From NCBI RefSeq assembly GCF_037893015.1, contig NC_133663.1, positions 1,074,333 to 1,138,332 of the forward strand: a stretch of DNA of 64,000 nucleotides. The letters are read 5' to 3'. The notes beneath the pieces were generated by a model. That model was not told the origin of the DNA, did not search any database, and was given only the letters and a program-made list of their open reading frames with translations. The translations under genes and the position numbers were made by a program. This document shows positions 1-10,520 of the stretch, in pieces; position 1 is the stretch's first letter, and each line of letters starts with the position of its first letter. This DNA is from Macrotis lagotis (lineage: Eukaryota > Chordata > Mammalia > Peramelemorphia > Peramelidae).

Positions 1-117
1 TAAGTGACTTGCTCAAGGCCACACAGCTAGGTAATTAAGTGTCTGAGACCAGATTTGAACTCGGGTACTCCTGACTCCAGGGCCCGTGCTCTATCCACTG
101 CTGTACCTAGCCGTCCC
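1..117 (-). repeat. tRNA-like marsupial SINE, 3' truncated by window edge
   Basis: Read on the minus strand, this is the SINE seen repeatedly in the window: a head like GGACGGCTAGGTACAGCAG, then the box-B-like GAGTTCAAAT region, then GGCCTTGAGCAAGTCACTTA. It lies in an NCBP3 intron. It is a retroposon, not a functional tRNA gene. Confidence 0.85.
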
Positions 118-1284
118 AACAAACATCTTAAACCTAGTCTGTTCAAAACAGACCTCAAGTTCTTCTCCCCCACCTGCCCCTCCCACCCCTCCTCTTCCCA
201 GGCTCAGAGCCTAAAGGTCATCCTGGACCCCTGGCTCTCACCGCTCGCTCCCCTTGGACCCAGCCTGGAGCCCGGCCTGCAGGGGGATACCTCCACGTAG
301 CACTCGTCTGTGGCAGCAGCTCTTGTCTATTGCGCTTCTGGTCTGTTTCACTCCTTTGCAACATCCCACCCCCACCCCCACCCCAAACAGACCCTCCTCA
401 CCTCGCACTTGGATGTGATCGCACACTCCAGGCTGCTGGTTTGAGTCTGCCCTCCTCCAGTCTTTCCTTCTACTCCATCCTCCATTCATCAAAGTGGTTT
501 TTCTAAAGCAAAGGTCCAACCAGCTTGTGCTACTCCAGGACTTTCTATTGCCTCTAGGATCAAATACAAAACACTGATATTCAAATCCCTCCATAACCTA
601 TTCCCTCCCACCTTTCTAATCCTATGCTTTCCACATTTTCTGATTCAGGGATCCCAAGACACTCCCATCTTCTGACCCCAGGCTTTTTGTTCTGACTCTT
701 CCTCACATCTGGAATGCTCTTTTCCAACTGTCAATTCAAATCCCCCATTTTTAGGGGGCCTCCTTAATCTTCATGCCTTCTTTCTGAGATGTTCTCCCAA
801 AGTATCTGCATCTTCATTGTACCTAGTCTGTGTGTCATCTCTCCATTAGACTGAGAATTTCTCAAAGGCCAGGGTTATCTTTTGCCTCTTTGCATCCCCA
901 GAGCTTTGCCCAGGGCCTGGCATGTGGCAGATGCTTAGTCAGTGCTTGAGGACCATGGTTGGAGGTGTTGGTCTAAGGAAGTCCCTTTCAGAGCCACATC
1001 TGAGCCCTTGATTATGCCCTCAGAAATGAGCACAGTGGCTGTTTCATGCTTGTTCCTCTTGGATTCGAGGCATTTCAGGGGGTGGTAATAAGGGAACTGG
1101 GGCTTAGGTGGAAGAATCCCCAACTCAGCAGGAGCCACTGCCTGGGCAGCGCCAGAAGTGAGGGAACATAGAGGAGGTGGGAGAATCCTTGTCTCTCATT
1201 TGCTGGGATGACGACCAGCAGTCATTCTAGGATGTGGAGGTCTGAGCTGGTGGTAACTACCCACTTCCATCTGTGCCTTCGCAG
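118..1284. other. NCBP3 intron (partial) with an L2 LINE 3' end
   Basis: No coding exon is visible here. About 410-945 looks like an old L2 3' end in plus orientation: it runs through a collapsed reading frame (TGGAATGCTCTTTTCC, CATTAGACTGAGAATTTCTC) to the typical GCCCAGGGCCTGGCATGTGGCAG-like end. The intron closes with a pyrimidine-rich acceptor CCTTCGCAG before 1285. Confidence 0.6.
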
Positions 1285-1410
1285 CCATCCCCAAAGTGAG
1301 ACTGGAAACCATCTATGTCTGTGGAGTCGATGAGATGAGCACCCAGGACATCTTTGCCTACTTCAAGGAGTACCCCCCTGCTCACATTGAGTGGCTGGAT
1401 GATACCTCCT
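1285..1410 (+). CDS. NCBP3: NCBP3 coding exon a (WLDD exon)
   Basis: The exon enters after one base of an Ala codon and leaves after one base of a Cys codon. It encodes IPKVRLETIYVCGVDEMS... then YFKEYPPAHIEWLDDTS. The cap-binding WLDD motif is at 1392-1403. The donor is GTAAGT. Confidence 0.95.
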
Positions 1411-4400
1411 GTAAGTGTTGACTGGCACCAGCTTGCTGAGGTGCGGTGTTTGGGGAAGCAGGCCAGAAAGCATGCCCTCTCACATGGGGAGAGGTTCAGG
1501 CTTCCAGACTGTAGCCTTAAAGTTGCAGCTGAGAAAGGGTCCATCAAACATTTGGTAGAGCTGGGTTGAGGTGAGGAGTGCGGGGCCAGAGGCTGATGTG
1601 CCCAAATGGTCCCCCAGATGTGTGTGGGAGCCGTGCAATTCCTTGTGACCATCCTGTCCACCACCTAGTGGGTCTTCTCCTGATCATGGGAAAGGTCAGG
1701 GATAGCCAGGTTTTCTTATCCCCAATCAACAAATGGAAGACCCAGAGTGAGGCCCAGGGTGCTAAAGCGGGTCTCTAAGCCTGCATCACTCTTGTCTTCC
1801 TCGAGCAATGTGCCAGGCCAAGATGGCCTCAGTTGATTGATTTTCATCCTAACCTTGGGAGGGTGAGAGAAGTGCGTAAATGTGAAGAAAGTCTGAGCTT
1901 GAGACTCAAAGGCCTGTGACCTCTAACTTGATGGGTCCTCAGAGGCTCCCTTCTTCAGCACAGCATTCTTGCCACCGGGCGCCCCTAGTCTGGCTCAATC
2001 TCCAGCAGAGCACCCCCTGTCATGGAAGCTCTTGGGAGAAGCTTTCTGGGTTTCCCAAGGTTTTGGCAAGTACTTGTGGGGATTTGGAGTTAGGATGAAA
2101 GCCCTGGATCCATAGGCTCATGGACAAGCCCACATTCACACATGTGCATGCACACATACATAGCAGCCTTCTTAAGACTTTAGATGACCCTAAGGTGGTG
2201 TACTGCATCCCTGGGAGGATATCACCTTTCTCATAGCTCCTTTAGCCAATTCACAGGCCCCTTCTGGGAAGTGGCCTTCCTTGAGCACTGCTCAGGGTCT
2301 GAACTACAACTCACTCCAAGCATTGTTGAGTGGATGGCTGCTCTGTAGCATCTCTCCCTTTGTTTCATGGAAGAAAATGAGGGAAGGCTTGGCCTTAATT
2401 CTGAAACAGCGCCCCCCCCCTTGTGTTTCATGGTTCACATTCTGGGGTGAGGCTGCTGGCTTCCCCTTCCATGGCTCCTCCAAGACCTAAATAGAGGCCC
2501 CATGCTAGGTATCTGCTGCCTTTTTATTCAGCTCCACCATGTCTCACAGAGGGCCTTGAGTGGGGTTTTGAGGCTTTGTGCCCCGTCTATGTGGGCATAT
2601 TGTAGCTGCTGGACACTCATGGGCACATCCTAAGGCTGAGGCCTCCTTGAGTCACCTGGATGTTTTACAAGAGGGTACCCATTCCCCATCAGGTAACGTA
2701 GTCTGGCTAGATGAGGTGACTGCGACGCGGGCCCTGATCAACATGAGCTCTCTGCCCAGCACAGATAAAGCTAAGATCCGAGAAGCCAGCGAGGAGAAGG
2801 CTTCTGAGAAGATGAGAAAAGGTAGCTGGGGGGGGTGGGGTATAAGTGTAGGTGTCAGACCCTTGAGGGGACCAGAATGGGGAATCTCCCATCTTCTCTG
2901 CTCCTTCCTCTAGACAAGCAGGACAGCTCTGATGATGAGACGGAGGAAGGAGAAGTTGAAGATGATACAGCAAGTGACCTAGAGGTCAGTTCAGAGGATA
3001 CCAGGACCTTCAGCCACTAGTCAGGGGTGGATGTCCAGGCCATCCTGGAGCCTTGCTACATGGTGACACCAACCCTCAAACTCCTGAGAAGGTCTATGCC
3101 CTCCTTGGTGTGGATACTCCATCCCAGATGCAGATTGTAACCTTCTAGAACCATTTCATTCCTCCCTGACTGCCCAGGCTGACTGGAGGGGAGCCCTGGT
3201 TCTCCCCTGGCCCATGAGACATCTGGGAGGGGCCCAGACAGACAGCATGAGGACGTGGGATTCAGAATCCATATTTGGACAGGGGCATAGAGGGGAGTCA
3301 AGAGACAACACATGTTTTCTTTTGCAAATGTTTTTACGTTCTTAAGTTGGATGCACTGTCCCAAGTGGAAGAAGATTCCCTCTTACGGAATGATCTTCGT
3401 CCAGCCAACAAACTGGCCAAAGGGAACAAGCTGTTCATGCGATTTGCCACAAAAGGTAGGGGGGGGGCAGAGGCTGTGTTTTATTATGTGGGAGTGTGCA
3501 TAGGGGTATATTTGTATGGGGGGGTTGAGGGAAGGAGGGATCTGGGGGTGGAGGTCTGGGACCAGGGGTTTGGATTCAGCTCTGTCTGTTCAGCAGGTCT
3601 GGCCTTCGGTGGAGGCCCAGCTGCTGTGGGGAACCTGGGGGGTGGACTTGCAGGTATTCCTGGGACTTAGAGCTAGACCTGTAAAAGCTCTGAGGTTGAT
3701 CTCTGATCCCAGCCCCTGGCCCATCCTGGACTCTGGGTCCTCCTCGGGCCAAGTGGCTTGAAGTGGGCCGCACAGTGAGAGTAGACCCCGTCTGCTCAAC
3801 TCTGCAGATGACAAGAAGGAGCTTGGGGCAGCACGGAGGAGCCAGTATTACATGAAATATGGGAACCCCAACTATGGTGGCATGAAGGGCATCCTCAGCA
3901 ACTCCTGGTGAGGGCATTGGCCAACTGTTTGGGGCAGAGGGACTCTCCTCCACTTGACTCTCCCTCCCCACATCAGACCAGAGGACTCCTGTGTGTTGGC
4001 AGTGGCAGCATATGTGCGGGAAGGGGAGGAACATCAGGGCTAGCAGGGAGGCTTAGAAAGAATCTGTGAAGGGACCTGGCCCATATTGGGACTGGGAGGG
4101 AGACCACAGGCAATGCCTCGCCCTGGCTGAAGTGAGAATGTGGCAACTCCCTGCCAGTCTGTGACAGCCTCTGGCTGTCTCAAGATCAAGTGCCTGGGGG
4201 TTGAGATATCCAGAGGGAGGACCCTGGAAGCCAAGCTGGTGACCCAGGGCTAGAGGGAGCCTTTGGGAGGGGCCCCATGCCTTGGCTTGCTCTCCCCCCA
4301 CCTTGGTTTGGGTCATTAAGAAATTGTGATGGGACCTACAAGTGTCCCCTATGCAAGCCAGGGACCCCCAGTGACTCGGGACATGGGAGTGAGGCACTAG

Positions 4401-7400
4401 ACCCTCTTTAACTCAAGAGACCTTGACTCTCACCTTCAGTGGATTTTGGGGTCTACAACTGAAGTAAGAGTCTGCATGGCCCTTCTGGCCTCATCTGGAG
4501 ACTGTGGTCAGTTTGTCATGGGAGCCACCACCAGAGCTAGAGACTGTCAGGACCAGGGAGACTGGGCTGGGCAGAAGGCTGGGAGACACTGGACATGGGG
4601 AGCCAGGGAAGGCCAGGCTTTGGGGGGGGCATTGGACCAGGGCAGGGCTACAGCTTACTCTGTGCTGCTGGGGAACCTGTTCAGGTGTGGCTGGGCCTTA
4701 GTGGAGCCATTTTCCCTGAATCTGCGACTCTGGAGCAGTACCCCAACCCGTGTGGCGGGACGGTTCTGATAATAGGGAGTGGGTGGAAGTGACTTTCCCT
4801 GATGGAGTCTGCCAGAGGTAGAGAAGGGTCAGCTCCTCCAAGGAAAGCCAGAAGCTCTGGGGTCCAGACAGACATCCTGGACCCCAGTCCCTGGACAGAT
4901 GAAAACCATAGCTGAGTGTCTGTTCTGACAACGGCATAGGAAAAGAAGATACCATTCCCGCCGCATCCAGAGGGATGTGATGAGGAAGCGGACATTAATT
5001 GGTGAAGATGTTGGCCTGACCTTGACCCCACCTTACAAACACCGGCATGCAGGTACCCCGGGGGGTGCTCCCCTTCTCACTCTCCCCTCCTCCCTGTTTT
5101 GCCTGGGCTATGTGGACTTAGTAGAGTGGATCTAAAGCCCCCAATTGGGGTCCTGAGTCAAGGGTGAGCTCCCATGTGATACACTGAACATGATGGGGAG
5201 CCCTGAGTCATGGGGGGCTTTGTGAGAGAGCTACAAAGGTTGATACCTGGACAAGAGAGGACTGGGAGAGCTGCCTGAATGGGGAGTCAGCTTCCCCTCA
5301 CATGAAGACTCTTGGAGAGTCCCTTCTGGCTCTGAAATGGCTGTATGAAAGACCAGGCTTCTGAGGGACCCCTGGAGGGGCATTGGGTGATGTCATCCCT
5401 CAGCCTAGCTTCAAGGGTGGTGGAACACATTGGCTCCTCAGCCACCATTGGGAGAAGCTCACTGCCTGGAGGTAAGGCCTGACCATGTCCTGTGGACACA
5501 TTGGAGCCTAGGTAGGAAGCACCTCCTGTGGGCCTGGCCCAGGTCGTTTCCTTCGCCATGCCCATTGACAATGGGGGAGAGATCCAGGGTGTGTGCGCAT
5601 GCATGCGCACACACATACCTGCCTGGCCCCTCCCATACACACAGACATGCTCATGTCCCACGAGGCCAGAGTTGAACTTGGATTCTCCAACTCCCCAGGA
5701 AAGGTTATTTGACTGGATGACTCTGAGACTCTCCTGGACTCCTTGCCTTTGGAGCATCTAGGAGGAGGGATGACCCAGCAGGAAAGACAGTACGGGACCT
5801 GTTGTTTCAGGCCTTCCTTCCTTTGCTCCCTTGATTGAATTTTGCCAGGTTTGGTGAATGTTCCAGAGGAACCTATTGAAGAAGAGGAGGAGGAAGAGGA
5901 GGAGGAAGAAGAAGACCAGGACATGGATGAAGATGACAGGATTGTGGTAGAGTACCGAGACGAACTGCAAGCCTTCAAGCAGGCGCGTGAACGAAGCACA
6001 TCCCGTCGGCCCAGTGCCAGTGACTCGGCCTCGGACTCGGATGAGATGGATTATGATCTGGAGCTGAAGATGATCTCCACCCCCTCACCAAAGAAGAGTT
6101 TGAAGATGACCATGTATGCGGACGAGGTGGAGTCACAGTTGAGGAGCATCCGGTAAGGTCGGCAGGCCCCTGCGCCATTTGGGCTGGGACACCCAGGCCA
6201 GGCTTGGGGACTTTGCATGTTCCTCATCTCCCCTACACACACCTTCCCTAGGTGTGCACACATGCACACATACTAGCCATGGGGAGGTGAGGGCTGCATG
6301 TTTAGTCTGACTGTCCCCTTAGCAGGGAGTCCAGGCCTCTGGAAAGGAGGTAGCTGCAGCCTCGGGTCAGCCTCCCTGAGCCTTCTTGCTCAAAGGGACC
6401 TGCTGCCTCTGGTTAAGCCTGGGCAGTTGAGGGAGTGAGGGACAAGCCCATGCGATGTCACATGAGTTTTGGGACCACCCTGGAAGAAAGGTGGTAGGGT
6501 GGGCAAGGAAGCTGAAGCCAGAACCTGCTCCCTTCCTGATGGCACCTGCGTGGGTCCCTCTCCTAAGGCCCAGCTTCTACCTTGGGGAGGAGAGCACGAG
6601 CTCTTGCTCCTGGTGGTGCCTCACCCACGGGGCCAGACCGGACCCTGCTTGGGGGTTTGGTCACATCCCCAGATGAGAACTGGGGGCATCACTGCTTCCA
6701 TGCAGGAACTCCATGAGGGCCGACAGTGTAACCACCAGCAACGTGAAAAACCGCATTGGGAACAAAGGGTCATCTGACAAGGTCGCTGACGTGCGGCTCC
6801 TGCTGGAGGAGAAGCGGCAAAGCACGGCACAGAGGCCGCCAGCCAGTAGCATCAGATCTGGTACGGCCCCAGAGACAGGAGGGAGAAGAGGGGAGACACG
6901 CGGGCCCTCCAAGTGAAGGCAGCTTCAAAAGTCCCCCAAAGGAATAAGGGGGGCGTTGCTCGTGCTCCCTGGAGGAGCACCACCTCTGGCCCGCCTCCCA
7001 CTTCCTGAGCTCTCCATCTGGCCCAGGCTCACTCCCCATGGAAGGAAGCTGCTTCCTAGGGCTTGGGTGGGGGTGGGTTGGCCTCCCTTTCCTAAGGGAG
7101 CCCCCGCTGGAGCAACATAACCAGCCCGATCCCTGAGGCCTTTCCCTCCAACTTCCCAGATGTCCGGCAGAGATTAGGAAAGAGACCCCATTCTCCAGAG
7201 GTGAAGACCCTGAGCAGCACCTTCGCCCCCCGGAGAGAGCCGATGTCCGATGTACACAGTAGGCTCGGCATCCCTAGGCAGGACGTCAAGGGTCTCTACT
7301 CTGACAGCCGGGAGAAAAAATCAGGTGGGTCCTAGAGCCGGCTCTCCCCCGGCTGGTGCCACCCCCGTGCCCGCCCGCAGAAATGGCTTGTAGACCTGGC

Positions 7401-7940
7401 TCTGCTTCATTCAAATCTTGTCTCCCCTTCTGCTGATGCCTCCGTGCCGGGGTCCCTTTGGGGTGGCCCCCCACAATTCCCAGCTTCCCTGTGGGCAGTC
7501 TTCCCCTTTTATCTTGTAAGCTGCTGGACAGCTCATGGGCATTCATCTCCCCCTCCCTCTCTACTCTGTATTTACCCCGTATTCACAGAATGGAAGCTGC
7601 CAGAGACCAGGGCACACAATGGCCTTGGTGGGTCATCCCTGGGGGGGGGGTGGAGCGTGGATCCAGCACCCCAGGGTAACACCCCCCCCCCATCCCCACA
7701 GGCAGCTTGTGGACCCGCTTGGGATCAACCACAAAGGCCAAAGAGAAGGGGTCGGAGAAGGTGGATCCTGTGGCAGCGGCAGCCCCCGAGGAAGAAGACT
7801 CAGAGCTGCAACGGGCATGGGGCGCTCTGATCAAGGAGAAGGAGCAGTCGCACCAGAAGAAGAGCCGCTTGGAGCGGTTACCGTCTCTGCAGATTGAGAT
7901 CAGTCGGCAGAGCAGCTCGGACTCAGACACGGAGTCCTGA
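1285..7940 (+). CDS. NCBP3: Nuclear cap-binding protein subunit 3, C-terminal ten exons (partial gene)
   Basis: Coding segments are 1285-1410, 2693-2821, 2914-2984, 3347-3455, 3808-3907, 4940-5052, 5849-6152, 6706-6860, 7160-7324 and 7702-7940. They give 1511 coding bases (about 503 codons with stop) with all phases compatible and every intron GT-AG. The human protein is about 620 residues, so roughly the first 118 are upstream of the window. The first exon carries the C-terminal half of the RRM-like cap-binding fold with the WLDD motif (1392-1403), reported as needed for cap binding. Later come an acidic DSSDDETEEGEVED segment, a poly-Glu run, a Ser-rich basic region and the terminal SSSDSDTES. 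In other mammals NCBP3 acts in the nucleus with NCBP1 as an alternative cap-binding complex and contacts export and exon-junction factors. The gene is in the same orientation as ITGAE downstream, as in human. Family assignment is by recognition of near-identical exon peptides. Confidence 0.96.
1411..2692. other. NCBP3 intron, no recognised element
   Basis: A 1.3-kb intron between the WLDD exon and the next coding exon. I see only ordinary unique sequence, a short run of nine C near 2410 and no convincing transposon. Confidence 0.6.
2693..2821 (+). CDS. NCBP3: NCBP3 coding exon b
   Basis: Encodes NVVWLDEVTATRALINMSSL followed by a Lys/Glu-rich stretch ending EKMRK. It finishes the RRM-like domain and starts the charged linker. 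Acceptor CATCAG, donor GTAGCT. Confidence 0.94.
2914..2984 (+). CDS. NCBP3: NCBP3 coding exon c (acidic)
   Basis: A short 71-base exon encoding DKQDSSDDETEEGEVEDDTA then SDLE. The acidic serine stretch is a plausible CK2 target by composition (inference). The donor is GTCAGT. Confidence 0.92.
3347..3455 (+). CDS. NCBP3: NCBP3 coding exon d
   Basis: Encodes LDALSQVEEDSLLRNDLRPA then NKLAKGNKLFMRFATK. The acceptor CTTAAG is weak in pyrimidines next to the AG, but the reading frame and homology fix it. Confidence 0.94.
3808..3907 (+). CDS. NCBP3: NCBP3 coding exon e
   Basis: Encodes DKKELGAARRSQYYMKYGNP then NYGGMKGILSNSW, a Gly/Tyr-rich block that is strongly conserved among vertebrates. The Trp codon is split across the intron. 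Confidence 0.95.
3908..4939. other. NCBP3 intron, nothing recognised
   Basis: About 1 kb of intron with no clear repeat or RNA gene. The intervening reading frames here have no homology that I recognise. Confidence 0.5.
4940..5052 (+). CDS. NCBP3: NCBP3 coding exon f
   Basis: Encodes KRRYHSRRIQRDVMRKRTLI then GEDVGLTLTPPYKHRHAG, a basic segment. As I recall the human protein, the Leu-Thr-Pro-Pro residues before YKHRH are extra here; this should be treated as unverified. Confidence 0.93.
5849..6152 (+). CDS. NCBP3: NCBP3 coding exon g (poly-Glu exon)
   Basis: A 304-base exon. It encodes LVNVPEEPIE, a run of about a dozen Glu from GAA/GAG repeats (5875-5915), DQDMDEDDRIVVEY, a Ser-rich DSASDSDEMDYD segment and the conserved KMTMYADEVESQL. 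The run of GAG/GAA triplets is a likely site of length variation. Confidence 0.95.
6153..6705. other. NCBP3 intron, nothing recognised
   Basis: A 553-base intron with no clear repeat. It ends with the acceptor CTTCCATGCAG. Confidence 0.5.
6706..6860 (+). CDS. NCBP3: NCBP3 coding exon h
   Basis: Encodes NSMRADSVTTSNVKNRIGNK then a segment ending RPPASSIRS. It is basic and Ser-rich, as in the mammalian C-terminal region. Confidence 0.93.
7160..7324 (+). CDS. NCBP3: NCBP3 coding exon i
   Basis: Encodes DVRQRLGKRPHSPE followed by REPMSDVHSRLGIPRQDVKG then LYSDSREKKS. The repeated SDVxxRLG pattern (VRQRLG, VHSRLG) matches the family. Confidence 0.94.
7702..7940 (+). CDS. NCBP3: NCBP3 last coding exon
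   Basis: Encodes SLWTRLGSTTKAKEKGSEKV, an acidic patch, SELQRAWGALIKEKEQS, SRLERLPSLQIEISRQSSSD and a SDTES end, with stop TGA at 7938-7940. The SDTES end corresponds to the human SEAES end. Confidence 0.95.
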
Positions 7941-8520
7941 AGCTGGACACCGTGTGGCCAGGTAGGATGGCACTGCCCTGGCACTCAGGCCTGGCATTGG
8001 TGGATCCTTCTTTCCTCCTATTTCCAGCAGGAAACGATGGCATACTGAACCTCTCCTCCTTGCCTTGGCCTTGACAGTCGTTGCTACCAGCACCTGCAAC
8101 CTACACAAGCCCAAGGGAGCACTGGGGTTTCTGGGTCGCTGGCGCCTGCCGGGGAAGGACTCCCCCTGGAGCCATGCCCTGGGAGGGCATTTCACAGACC
8201 TGACCTGTGGGGTGCCCACACCGCCCAAGGAAGTCTGAGATGCCGCCGTGTCTGGGACGTCAGTCTGTCCGCACTTGTCCCCAGCGGCTGCCTGCAGACC
8301 AGCGCCTCCTGCTGGGGGGTTTCTAGGACACAACCTGGGCCTTGGGGTGGTTTTTGTGTGAGGGGGTCATTGTTGAACAGTTTTGGTCAGTCTATTATGT
8401 TTTAAAACTAGTCATGATTTCAAAGCTTCGTTTTTATATGTGAACATTTTTCCTGTTGGCTCCAGTGAAAGCTCCAGTGATGTCTTCCTATGTGCTGTTA
8501 AATATATATTCTCTCATTTG
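7941..8520 (+). terminator. NCBP3: NCBP3 3' UTR and probable poly(A) region
   Basis: Untranslated sequence follows the stop and turns AT-rich near 8390-8510. The nearest poly(A)-signal-like hexamer is AATATA at 8501-8506, a weak variant. A canonical AATAAA lies only at 10515-10520, downstream of an L1 relic, so a longer 3' UTR is possible. The position of the real 3' end is inferred. Confidence 0.5.
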
Positions 8521-9510
8521 GAAGAGCAGGAAGAGGCCTCCTATTCTTAGCGGGTGAGGGGGCATGGGGGACACCCCTTTTTCCCTTCTGATCCCCCCAA
8601 CTGCAGAGGGCGCACACCTGTGCCCATTGGAGACATGTCAGTGATGAGGGATGGTATCTTTGCCCTTCCTTCTGTGAGCCAGGGGCCACCTTGGGTGCTG
8701 CAACCCCACTGGTGAGGTCGGGAAGGGGAAAAGGAGGCTGACTCGCACATCTTGTGCCAGTGTAAATGGGCCCTCAAAGCCTGCAGCCTAGCCCTCCTCA
8801 GGCAGGTCTGGTGGTGGCAGACAGGAAAGCGGGGAAGGCCAGAGAAGGTTGTTTTGCTTCCCTTGGCCTTCCCAGGTCACCAGGCAGGACTCTGCCCTTT
8901 GCCAGCCCTCCGGCTTGCTTCTGGAGAAGAATGAGTCTAAATTGGAAATGGCCCACAGTGGGTCAGATGCTTGGCAGAAGGATCCGTGTGTTAATGTTGC
9001 CCCTGCCCATGTGCAGGTTAGGTTGTTCCTCAGCCAGCCACAGAGGGACGGAGCAGGCCATCTGGGGCAGTGTCCTTGTTAAAGTTAGAAGAGTTGGAGT
9101 GAGGGCCCTCCAAGTGAAGGATCAAGGGGTCCTCCCAGAGGGCATGCCCGTTAGTCTGTGGAAGAATCCAGCCATGAGTAACCCAGAGACTGTCAGGTCC
9201 CTCCTCCTCCCCAACTAGCATCCCTGGCCTCCTGGCAGCTTCTTTCAATCTACCCTTGGCCGATGCACCCCACCCCAATCCCCCAGCTTCCATCCTCTCC
9301 TCTTCCTCCTCAGTGATCTACCCTGGTGTCCACCTGTTTCATAGGACTGTGAAGATGTGAGTCCCCCCTGAGGCTGCATCATTGTCCCAGATCACCCCCC
9401 AGCTTCCACCAAACAGTCTTTCATTTTGGACTGTTTCCCCTTCTGAACTTTAGGTCTCTATCCCAGGAATCCACACAGCTCAAACCTGGCTTTCCTCTTA
9501 CCCTAACAAG
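8521..9510. other. Intergenic or distal 3' UTR sequence, nothing recognised
   Basis: Unique-looking sequence between the first possible NCBP3 poly(A) site and an L1 relic. No convincing exon or RNA gene was found. Confidence 0.4.
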
Positions 9511-9514
9511 AATG

Positions 9515-10300
9515 TGACACAACCCTTTTGAAAAATATTTTTTCTACGTACATGTAAAAACAATTTAGCATTCAGAGTTTTCTTAGATCGAGTTCACATT
9601 CTAGTCCTCCCTTTGCAAAATGGTTCCACAGTCGGATTGAGCTTATCTGTGGGCAATCACATAAGACATATTTCCACAGTAGTCACTTTGCGGAAGAAAA
9701 CGTAACTCGAGAGAAATGAAAAATGGAGCTGGGTGGTATTTTCCATGAGTCTTTTGGAATTTTTGGGTTATGTTGGTGTGTGGTATGGTGTTGTGCTGCT
9801 CACTGGCCTCTGCTGCTGTTCATGGAAGGCTCTCCAGGGATTTCTGAGAGTCCTTGGAGCACATCATGCTCCGATACCATAGCTTGTCAAACCAGTCCCT
9901 GATGGATGGCCATCCCTCCGTTTCCAATGCCTGGTCATCACATAAAGCTGCTATAACCAAGAATAATGTACACGTGGACCCTTCTCCCTTGTGATCTTTC
10001 AGTCCTATCGCCAGATCAAAGGGGGTGCTCGGTTTGCTTGCCCTTTGGGCTGGGTTCCAAGTTGCTCTCTAGAATGGTGGATCAGCTCCACCACGGCACG
10101 GGTGTCCTAGTGTCCCCACGTCTGACCTTTGTGACTTTCCTTGCCTGTCACCTTAACCTGATGAGTGTGAACCAGAGTGGTTTTAATGTGTATTTTTCTC
10201 GTCAATACTGATTGGAGCATTTTTTCAGAGAGAGCTCTGATTTCTTTGTTTGAAAACTACTCTTCCTGCCCTTTGATTGTTTTTCAATAGGGAGGGACAA
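9515..10300 (-). mobile_element. Degraded L1 3' end
   Basis: In minus orientation this resembles the 3' end of marsupial L1 copies elsewhere in the window: CCAGATCAAAGGGGGTGCTC (ORF2 C-terminal region), TTCCAAGTTGCTCTCTAGAA, and ACGTACATGTAAAAACAATT from the 3' UTR. It is heavily mutated, so the insertion is old. Confidence 0.7.
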
Positions 10301-10514
10301 ATCATATCTGAAAACGGGCCTTTAACTGGTGTGATCTGAATGAATTCTGGGGGCCTCAGCTCCCCTCAGATTTCCATCTTCTCCTTAGGGTTCTGGAGCT
10401 CCTCGAGAGGTGGGGCAGCCTTTGGAGTGACACAGCACCCCGATGTGCTGCATTCACTGTCAGTGATGAGGGTTCACATCGGTTCACTTTTTACAAAACA
10501 ATGAGAACAGAAAA

Positions 10515-10520
10515 AATAAA
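10515..10520 (+). terminator. Canonical AATAAA, possible distal NCBP3 poly(A) signal
   Basis: The only clear plus-strand AATAAA that I see between the NCBP3 stop and the ITGAE promoter. Use by NCBP3 is a possibility, not shown by sequence. Confidence 0.35.
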
